Below, in pieces: positions 47,201 to 59,075 of a stretch of 64,000 bases of DNA. Within the stretch, counting starts at the first letter, position 1. Every line of letters begins with the position of its first letter. The DNA is from Riptortus pedestris. Taxonomy: Eukaryota; Arthropoda; Insecta; Hemiptera; Alydidae. The DNA is taken from the NCBI GenBank assembly GCA_019009955.1, contig CM032233.1, positions 60,040,001-60,104,000 of the forward strand, written 5' to 3'. The notes below the pieces were generated by a model. It ran no database searches and was not told where the DNA came from. It saw only the letters and a program-made list of their open reading frames with translations. The translations under genes were made by a program, and so were the position numbers.

Positions 47201-50200
47201 CTTTTCATTAAGAAAATCAAAATATTAAGTCTAGTTTTTTATTTGTCCTACAGTATATGAATACTAGAATAGGCTAAAAAAAATAAAAATAAAAACTGGT
47301 TCCTAATTTAACTACATAATTCACAGTAGTAACTTTTTCAATAATTCTAATGAATACTAAGACAAAAAAAAAACAATTGGGTAACTATTCTCTAGGAATA
47401 ATTTATATTAAAAACCTACTTGGCTCTCAAGAACTTGACTGAGTTCATCGGGGCAAAACACTTCAATCCCTTCTTCATCATCATCTAGATCATTATCTTC
47501 TTCATCTTCACTGTCGAGTTCTTCTATTCTATTTGCTAAATTTTGGCTACTGATCCCCTCACAACCTAAAATTAAAAATACAAATAAAAAAAGTTTTTAT
47601 ATAGAATTCAATCTAATTTGTTTTATCCATCAATATGGGATAACTTTTTAAATAATAATAATAACATGACAAAAGTATACCATCAACCTCTAGCAGAGAA
47701 ATTTGACATGGCTTATTATTACTATAATCCCTCAAAGTTATTAGAAAAAATAATGTAAAGATTTATTGGAATGAAGCGATAACTGACTATCTGTGCATCA
47801 TAATAAACCTGATATTCTCATTATTGACAAGATCAAAAGATTGCCAGTGATGAGAATATTTTAAAAACCCTATGCCGAAAATACCAAGAATTAGCTAATG
47901 AGTTTAAAGAAGTACTCAAGCTGAAGTCTCCCATAGTTATGGCTATTAACGTAAATAAAAAGTCCGTCACCCAGGGGCTGCGTAAACTAAGCAGATTTCC
48001 CTCGTGAAGTTTTACAATAGAGAAATCTGCCAAATAACAACTCTAGTAGTAAGAAACCTCTAAACCTATTCACGAGGGAGGAATAGTTACAGAAACGGCC
48101 GCCAGAGCTCTCGTCGGAAAGTCAGAACATCCTGTCGACCACCCGCAGAATACAAATGCAAATATCTTGGTTAATATTCGAGATACAGAATAAATGAATA
48201 GAACAATATTTATAGAACATTTAATTTGCAATAAGATTGATTCTGTACAATTTTTCGATCCGACGCATAACAACGGAGATATTTCGAATTTTCGAAAATC
48301 CTCCCCTCTAAACCCCCCCTCCCACTGGTCCGATTTCAGCCGTTAACGAACTTGATCTTTCTTTTTACATAAAACGACTTAATATTGAGTTTGGTAACGA
48401 TTAAACAAAAATTGAGACCGCTAGAGCGATAACAGACAAATATATATATATATATATATATACAGTTTTGAACGGACCTCATTTTCGTCATCTACTAGGT
48501 AGGATCGATGGACATTTGAAGAAAAATTTCGAAAATTCCGTCATGAGTACAACCTCAATAGCTGATTTCCCTTAAGGGAAATCTGCTAAAATGGTCTCAT
48601 ACCAAAAACATCAATAATAGGAACCAAGAAATTAAATTTGCCAATAGAAATTATATAAGAAGCACAGCAAGGGGTGCTTCTTGATATTGCTATAATTTTG
48701 GGTGAATTTTTAAATTCCCCTTAACATATGCCACGATTACAAATTCCACATCAGTTGGATTTTCCCTCGACGTCGATTTTATTCCAGTTTCTGAATATAA
48801 ACCTGCCCCATAATCATAACACATTGGACTTGTGCCTAAATTACTGCCAAAAGTACTAAGTATTTAAATTTATGTGAAGAAATAATTTGGAACCACAAAA
48901 ATCTAAATTATTGACATACAGTCAGGATAGCAAGGAAATTTCTTAATACCCAATAAAGTAACCTTTTTTTACCAGTTGGGAAATTCCTCCCCCCCCCCAT
49001 AATAATAATAATAAATTAGGTATTTCTTAAGTATCTTATTCAATTTCAGTTCCAGGAAAAACCTAATAGCGGTGTAGAGTGAGGACTTTTTCTTTGGAGA
49101 CCAATTTCAAAATTGTTTAGTCCATTTAGACCTCTCACAAGATATTACTGCCTAATATGACTTTTACATCACAAAAATTCAAATAAAGTAAAATATGTCA
49201 AGAAATTGATTAAATTACTTGAAGAATTACTAGAATTAGGAGTGCATATTTATCAATTTAAATTCAGCCATATCTTTTCATAAAATGTTAATGGATTAAT
49301 ACTATTAATAATTAACATGTTTTAAACAACAGCAAGCAAGAACTCAATAAAATATTCACAGTGTATTTTAAACACAAAATGTACTTCAAATCCCACACGT
49401 TCAAACATTGAGAAGTTCAACTGATAGGAAGTATGGTTGGGTTCTGACTTTTTTTGGTTCAAGAAAACTAGTGACAACAATATGACTTTATTGAATTTTT
49501 CAACAACTCTTATTTGTATTTTCCATTTAAATAAATGCAAAGCTCAGTCGTCAGATTAAATTGGATATGGAAAAGGGATTAGAAATATTAGGATAAAAAA
49601 AATTGCTGAATGAGAGTTAACATTTTAGTTATAAACAGGGAACTTCGTATAACAACAATTATTAAATATGGAGCTAATGGGATATAAAACTATTGAGTGA
49701 ATAAGCATCATTTCGTGTGGTTTTGGATAATTACCATATTATTTATTAATTAACTTCCACTTAGTGCTACTAAGGCTAATTTTGATTTACCATATTAATA
49801 AAGACAAAAGTTTCCTTGTCAGCCCACAATTGTCTTATACTCAATAAACGTAATTCAAATGTATTTATTTAATTAAAACATTAGCCAATTAATGCTAAAT
49901 CATTATTTCAGTATTTCATTTGGCATTTATAATTAAACATATTAATAATGGGTGAGGAGTTTGACCCATCATGATAATGATAAATTTGTAATTTCTGTAT
50001 CAGAATTAAAAGTAACAACTGTTCATGGCGTTTTGTTTGAGAGGTATATGTTTGTGTAAGTTTTTAATGACCAGTTAAGTTTCAATCTCATATAATATTT
50101 TAAAATTAAATGGAGCAAAAGTTAAGATATATAAAATGCATGCAAGCATACATTCCTCTTTTAGCCAAACCTATACTACCTAACTCAATATATTAATTTA

Positions 50201-53200
50201 GTTTAATTTCATATAGAATCGTAAAATGAATAAATTTTATTTCATGAACATAAAATTTATTAATAAAACTCTTTTTAAACACAAATGTAGCTATCAGATT
50301 TCGATGTTTTAAAATTCTCTTACAATGCCCTGAAATTGTTTCCTACCTTTTAAATGGTAATGTACCAATTAAGTTCATATGCATTCTTCAGAAAGATATT
50401 TGCCAGTTAATTATGAAATTGTAGAGGTAAAAGTTGAAAAGAAGTAGGTTAAATTCAAATAGAAAACCTATGCCCACCACTTACCTCATAGAGTTTAAAG
50501 CTTTTTACAGGTCCAGAATTAGATGCTTGCAAAAAAAATTAATTTTCAAATCGAATAGAGTATAAAAACAATATATATAATTAAAAATTGTAAACAGTAT
50601 TGCATTATTTATCCAAAAATGTAAAGATTTTAAAGATAATCATATACAAAATAACATAAATCATACATCAGTTTTCAGCAAAGTTTCCTCCATTATTACA
50701 TATATTTCATCAAAATCCACTACCTACATTTTAAAAATCATTGCATCCATATGTATCTAATAAACAATATCTACCAGGAAATAGAATTTCAAATCATTTC
50801 AATGAATATATGCTTTCAGACACCATGCATAGGTGCTCTTCGATTAGAGTAGCAATTTGACTGAAGAACTATGGTAAAATAACCACTTCATCATACACCA
50901 CAGCTGTGTGTTCATAGGCTATTTAGCCACAAATCTTTCATTTATTTCTATTATTTAAATACAGTTAATTTTTTATTATTAATACTTTTAATTTACGTTT
51001 TAAAAATATGTATGTTATGAAATAATATTATAGCAAAATGATTCCTCAGCAATTTATTAAATATCTTGTTTACTTTCGTTTTTTACTATCTAGTAAAATC
51101 AAAGCCCCTTAAAAGGTGATACTAAGACTACAAAACAATTAGGGAATAAAGATTTATATGAAAGGTGATAATGTTAAACTACCCAGAGCCACATATCTAT
51201 GATGAAAAAAAGAAAAATCTTTAATAATATGTTTACAAAATTAAATAATAAAGATTTAAAAAATAACACATGAAGTCTACAATTGCCAAAAGTGATTACT
51301 TACATTGATTTCTTGTGAGTGTAGATGTTTGAGAAGAGATTATTGTTGACTCATCACTACTTTCTTCTTTTATTTGCTTTTCGCAGCACGAGATTTCTTT
51401 TTTTGCAAACTGAGTTTCTCCAACCATTATTTTGAGACTAAGAATGTTGTACCATTTTAAAAGAGTACAATCAGGAGTGAAATCTGCTAAACTTACTTGA
51501 GCACAACCCTGAAAAATATAAATATGTACTTTATAGATTTCATTTTTTATTATAACAGATATTATGAAAATAAAGATACAAAACTTTAAACAGATTTGCA
51601 ACTTTTTTGCCAAATTTCAGGGGGAAGAGAGGAAAATCAAGTATGCTCTTGCAAACTAGATTCTTACAAACACACACATATTCAGAAAGAAATTTGCTTT
51701 GAATTCAAAAGATAACACATTTATAAATAAGTATGCACCTGATAGAATGATCATAAGACCTAAAGTGGTCCAAAAAAAGATGTTATAGTTATCGACAAAA
51801 ATTTAAGAAATCTACAATATTGAAATACTAACCAGGCATTCAGAATGTCCTTCAGCAGCTAATGACCACACATTTATTTGGAGTGTTTTAGTACACAATT
51901 TATTTAAAGGTACTTGAAATGAAAACGTTTCATTGAACTTGGCCTTATCTATTTCAGTGATAGGTTTCGTACAACAAGTAAGAGAATTCTGAGCACTATT
52001 TGGTAGAAGAGCAGCTTTTATATACCTAGACATGAAAATGTTTTTATTAAAAAGTATACGATTAAGAAATTAAAAAGATTGAAAGCTTTGAATTAAAGTA
52101 TACAATTCCCTATACAGTAGGCCCTTAATTATCATGAAGTATCATTCCCATTAAAAAAATATAATTTAGTTAATACACTTTATGTTATGTTAGTTGTAGA
52201 TAAAGTAAGAGTTTTAAATTTATAATGGAAACCAGCTGAGTCATCACAATTTAATGAATAAGAAGTCAAAGACGTGATTAAAAAGTAAAAACCACAATAA
52301 CAATTAGAGAACTTCATGGTACCTTATAAAGTAAAGCTATTCCAATAGAAACTAAAGAAATAATATATAAGCCACCTTAAAGGAGATTCTGTAATATGGA
52401 ACCAAAAAACAGAAACTCTAGCCAATAAAATAGTAAACAGTTTAATGGTTGTGGTAAGTTTTGTAGAAGATGCCTTCAAAGAATTCTAATGATGAGAGTA
52501 GAGCAGTAGATATATTAGTCAACTGGCTCTCATTGACAAAGTCAAGGGAAAATCAAAGACATCATCTAAATCAAATAGAATTTGATGTGAGGATAAAAGC
52601 AAATTGGGAAGACTCCTGGGTACAAACATACTATTAGCCTAGAGAAGCAAGAGCTGGATGGAATTGCCAAAAAAATGGAAGGACAGTGTCTCAAAGATGA
52701 CTGGAAACCAGCGTAAGGCCACACAATTACCCTGGAGAAACCCAGCACAAGAAAGGAAAACTGCTTTTGAAAGAAGGTCCTAATAACATCAGAAGGGAGT
52801 GAGAGTATATTACATAACAGAAACTAAGAGATTGAAAGTAACAAGTTAAATTCAAATTACTTTTAAATGAAAATGAAAAGATATACTTAGAAGAATAAAT
52901 ATAATCCATTTCCAATGCACTGACAATAGAAGTGAGTAGCTTTGAAATAGTAGTGAACTGTAAATTCACTTGAATTTAGTAACCATATAAAAACTCTATA
53001 TTGACTCTATAAAGTCGATTGTAATTAAAACCACAGGCAATAAAGTATAAGTAAGTAGGAAGACAAGTATTTAATAAGTTTATATTGTCTCATTTTTAAT
53101 AGATAATAAATAAAGAAAATTTTCATTCAAGTTGAACCAATTCTAGAAGTAAACTTACACTTGGCTTTGCTCTGGAACAAAAAGAGCAGCTAAATTCCTG

Positions 53201-56200
53201 GCTTTTTCAATTCCAATGTGAAGGAGAAATTTACTAATTGAATACCTGAAATTAAAAAGACTTAAGCTATTTTATGATAGTTAAAACATAAAATTTAATT
53301 TTGCATGCCTCTCTTAAGACTACTTAATATAAAGCATTTAATATCAATATGCACAACATGTAATAATGTAGTTCCCAGAAAAGTAAAATTATACATTATT
53401 AAGTTTGTTGTAATATGAGTAATGGATAGTAAAAAATTACCTGAGCTTAATTTGTACTTGAGCTGTATCTAAGGACATATCTAATGTTCGTTGTGAGGCT
53501 TCAAAAACTCCTGAGTCCCCAGCAACACTTTCATCACTAACGGCAGCAGAGACAGAAGCAGTAGGCGGAGTAGGTGACGCCTCACAAATGGGAAATAATG
53601 GAGGAGATCTACTTGGGGCAGGGATGGTTTCATATGCAGGTGGAGGAGGACAAAAGTCACCTTGAAGTAACCTTTCCACTCTAAAAACAAAATTTGAGAA
53701 TACCATTTTTAATAAAATGCACACTAACAAATCTCTTTCTAAATTAATAAAAAATATCAATCGAATTATTATAATTAGTGTTTGTAATAAACTTGTACAG
53801 TATAAACATTTAAATAAAATAATTTTCTTCTTCTTTTTATAAGAAAATTTTTTTAATGGTTTCACTAAGTATTTGATGAATGTAAATAAAAAAATAATAA
53901 GTTAATTTAATTAAAATATTCATATTATCGAAATTTAACCACAGTTCAATCTTTGTTGAAAGGAAAAATGCCGGAAACCCATAAGATGACAAAAGGATAA
54001 AATCACACGCCCTAATTTATATTTAACTCTAATTGTTTTATGTTCCATATAATGCCTCTTTCAGAATTTTACATACATGTAGCATTTATAAATATGTAAT
54101 CTAAATCTTTTATCTTAGTTTTCTTGTAACCAATATTCTGTTCTTTATATGCATATTTTTTATAATTTTCCACTAGGTTGCATTATTTTTTATAATAAAC
54201 AGGAAGTCAATTAGATGTAGTCATGAGTATGCTTCTTTTGTATTCGATTTTTCATACCATGAATCTCTAGCACGGAAATCTAGTCCTTTAATTACTGGAT
54301 CACCACCACCCCCACATATTTATTATTAAATATTGTTTATTGCATATATTTATATCTTGTATACAAAGATAATTATAATTAAACATACTTTTTAAACATT
54401 TATTTGTTTACTTATTTATATATTAAATATATTTATCTATTTATGCCCACTTTATGCTACTATGGCTAATTGGGACGGGTTACCTACAGGTTACCACCCT
54501 TTTCTAGCCAGGGCGGGACTAAGGATTTTATTTAATGAGACCATCACTAAATAAATTCCTATTGCCCAGGCGAGAATCGACCAACGCCTTAACTCACATG
54601 GCTAAGCTGAGCCCCATTTGTTTACTTTAAACCCACTTCACTAAAAACAAAACACAAGGTGGAAACCCATGATAGTTTCAATGAAGTAGATAGTGCCACA
54701 TATGAAACGGTACTGTACAAAAGATATATCTGAGAAAAGACCAGAATATGAATGGTTTCTGATAGGGAAGAAAGCCTTATAGGAATAAGTAAGGTGTTAA
54801 AAGGTAAATGTCTGGATCATGAACTGGACGATCTTATAGAGCAAGTTTAATTATGAACATATACTTTTATGAGAAATGAAACGTTGTAAATTAATAGTAA
54901 TTTTAGGAAGGTGATTTTTATCATTTAGTAATTGCTGAAGTGTAAGTGTTTTACTATAAAACCAAATGATTGAAAGGCCCACCTTCTGTGCAAATCAACC
55001 ATGTCGATTGGTCTATCAGAAGAAGGATTTAGGCATTGAGGTCCACCATAAATATCAGTGAAACTTATAGCAGATGACAATGATCCTTTACTACTCGTAG
55101 TAGAAAGAGATCCCAAACTTGAGCTGGAGCTCACAGAGAGCGTTGATGCAGATAAAGTTCTTAATTGAGATTCTAAAGAAGCCATGGTATGCAATGCATC
55201 CCGAAGTCCCGACAACAGTACTTGTTTTTCTTCATGAAGTCTCAACCTGAAAAAAAAATAGTAAAAAGTTAGAAATATTCATAGTAAAGGGAATAGAAAA
55301 ATAAAATTAAAAATACTATAACTAGAATACGAGTCATCCGCAGCTGAAATAGTACCTTAATCCCTATTCCATCCACCCTTCTACATCAATAAAAATACCG
55401 GAACACAAAAGGAACCAATGTAACTGATTATACAGGGACCACTATGTAACCCTTTTGTCTAGATATGTGAGTATAGTTTATAAAAAAATAATGAAAATGC
55501 TATAACTAATTTAGAAATTGAATTTTAAAAAATTAAGTCAAACTCTATTGCAGTAGGGCCGGGAAGAATAGGTGGGTAACATATTGTTTTTCCCTATGTG
55601 TTTGTAAATACTAAACACAAAACTTTTCATTGAAATTTCACACTGTGTATACTAAATATGAACACTGTAAATACAGGATGCATTGTTTTTACTGTAACTA
55701 GTTTAAGAAGTTACTTAAAAAATTCACGAATTATTAAGAAGAAGTCTACTCCATTGGTTACAAGTAAGGTTTAAAGTCTAACCAGCTAATGAACATTGAC
55801 ATTGAAAAGGAAATTAACCTTATAATTCTAAAATCAGCATGGTTTGTAAGTGTATGCTGTCGATGAGAACTGTAAGGTATAAAATGCCTTAATAAATAAA
55901 TAAAATCTTACCTATCTGTAATGGCTTTATTTGAAACTTCTAATGCTGTATTGAGGTCTTGTTCAAGACGATGAATTTCATTTTGAATGTCAGACATTTC
56001 CTTCAAACTTCTCGTATGAGGAGTAATACTCCTCAGCTCTCTCAACAGCTGTTCTTTCTCTTGGAATAATAGTAATCTAAAATAACATAAATACACAAAA
56101 ATATGTTAAGAGTATATAGTGAAGTACATTTTCTAAAACAATGCTTCATCTGATTTCCAGTACAATTTTTTGAACAAGTGAGTAAGAAGAGAAGTGGTAA

Positions 56201-59029
56201 AAGATTATCTTTTCTCCATGTTAATATTGTTTTTAAACCATAGAATAGAACATTTTTAAGAAAGGTGTCATTTTAAGAGACCAATTATGACTCAAAAAAA
56301 TATATTGCATTACTAAATACATGTTTTGCTTTACAGGAAATTAGGAACATCTGTCTAGCCATTTGTCCTTATTGACGATTTCAATATTGATTGATGTTAC
56401 AATCAATGAAATTTAATAATTTAGCCCCCTCCTATATTCTTCATCTTGTGGCAAATGCAATGGGAAAGTTAAGGGATACGGAACTGATTGAAATATATTT
56501 TATGTAGTTATAATGAACCTGAGAGTGCGCATTACATGTACCATAAATGATCTTATATTTTATGTTTTGAGTAATGCCAAAACAAAGCTCAGTTAGATTA
56601 CCATTTATGAGTATTTAAATGTAGAATTTCGTACCTGTAATTTAGAGTTAAGTCCCCATGTGGTCTGGCATTTTAGTAATTAACATCATATAATTTTTAT
56701 AATAATATTCAGTACTCTTGAAGTCGAAACACTGAACAATGTTAAAGACAAATTAAAATAATTAAATGACATTTAGATGCCTTTTTGATCAGCGGGTACA
56801 AAGTTCACCATCGGCTCAGGCAATAAAAGGGCAAACTCGAAAAGGGATGAGAGAGTCAATTCTAAGACATCCTGAATAAGAGGACCTGGCCGGTAACATC
56901 TCATTAATCCCTTAACCATCAGCAAGTATACTCTCACAGCAGAGCCTGCACTTAGAGAGACTAATAGAAATCAGCTAAGTTTTATTTCTTTGTAACTTAG
57001 TTTAATTAGACATAAGTGTCTCCATTATATTGCTTTAAAAGTGCCTTTCTCTCATTTTGAATTGAATATTTACTATTGGTGATTTTTTTTAAATTATAAA
57101 TAAATTTATATTTATTTAAATTTGGCCAAGAGTCAATTGTTGGTGAAGCTCTTCCTAAAATCTTTGTAAGTGATTTGGTTGTGGGAATTTTTATATTTTT
57201 ACAGCTCACTGCCTACTGCCATAGTCAAATAAGTTTAATGATGTTTGGTCTTGTTATAATAATTATGCTCAGCAATTAACCATTTTTTAATACTTTGTAG
57301 TTTAAAAACCTTGAAGCACGTCAGTATTTCTTCTTTTGTCTCCGTGAAAGAGCTACACAAAAATTATTTTTAACCAATGAACATTAATTAAGCTAAAACT
57401 TTAAGTGAAATTACCTATCTTTATCACTTTCAGCTTGTCCAGGGGTAACCTTTTCTTCTAAATCAGCTAGCTGCCCTTGAATAAACTGAATTCTTTTACG
57501 AGCTTCATCATATTCAAGCCTCATTCTAGCCATTGTTGCCAATCTAGTACCCATAGGAGCTAACTGAAATTAAAAAGAAATAAATATTATGTTACATTAT
57601 AATCCAAACCACTGATAGCCATAGTAAATATCTTTGAGAATTCAGTAGAGATAATAGTGTCCCCAAAAAACCCAGGGAGCAACTAAATTACAAAATGAAA
57701 TGAGGCTAATATGAGTTAGGAGGTAAACAAAAAGGATATAAAAGAAGAGGAAGCAGATAGGTGGTCATACTTTTTTGTTAGTAGGGACGTGTGGGTGGTC
57801 TGCATACTCGAATGTAACTTGACCCAAGATGCCAGAAGTGCACAATAGTAACAGGCCTTTTCACATAAACTAAATTCTGTTTCATAATAAAAAAATAGTG
57901 TTTTTTGTAAATGGACATTAAAAGGGACTTCAGCCAAAAGATGAAAGAAATCCTCTGACAACTAGATACAATTTCATTTAAATTCAACTGTAAATTTTGT
58001 ACTTCTATTTCCTTTTGACTTATATGATAAATTCTTTTATTAGTGTCACACATGTGATATGTGAGTCTTAAAGAGTATATAGATCCTTCTGGATTCAAGG
58101 AAATATAATATGGTATCACTGTTGGCGTATATAGATCTTTCTCGATTCAAGGATAGCATTGAGAAGAGGCTCTCTTACAGGAATCGTCCTCCTCATGTAA
58201 TTGCTAATATTTTAGTGCTGCCTCATTCATTTTTTTAAGTTAAATTATGTAAGCATTTCCCACAAAATGGTACTTCTATTTTCAATTATTCACTTAATCA
58301 TTATACATTACTAAATAATAAATATTTAAAATATAAAAAACTATGGCACATCTTCCCTTTTTGATTAGAGGCTTCAAATGTAGGACTACTGGCAAGTACA
58401 AATCTTTTCTCTCTCTTTTTCTTTAATCTAATATTTAATTAATATGATTACAATGTAAAGAAATATGGATAAACTGCAAACAAAGGAGATTTTCAGATGT
58501 TGCATATGTACTACCGCATTTTATTTTGTAGCTATTTTTTTATGATTAATAATAGAACTTCAAACATGAGACAGAAGAGAAACATTTCTATAGTTCCTAA
58601 AATCCATTGAACTACTTTTTATAACTAGATATTTGCACACTAGTAGCAACTAATGTTTATTTTTTTTTTATGTTTGTTTGTAGCCAATCCAGATTTCATA
58701 TATATTATATATAAATCATTTACACTCCTGAGAGAATTTCTTATATCAAAATGGAAAGACCCAAGTCACTTTAATATATATCTGTTATGTTATCTAGCAG
58801 GGTTTTGTCTGTAATGCGTGAATTGTAAATATCTTCAATATATTGCTATTAACAGCCACATGCTTCATTATTATCATATAGTATTTGGTCTCCTTAGTTT
58901 CTCACTATACTAGAAGTATAATTTGAACTACAATTTAATTTTGTGATGTCTTACAGTCCTTCCAAGTTTTTTGACTTCAAAGAGACCATAAATAAATCAA
59001 AATAGGTGATTGAAGCCATAAATAAATTA

Positions 59030-59075
<46 letters not shown>

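Noticed and set aside
52430..52830. Possible transposon coding remnant in the kibra J-K intron
   Set aside because: The composition is suggestive, but no frame gives a motif I can name.
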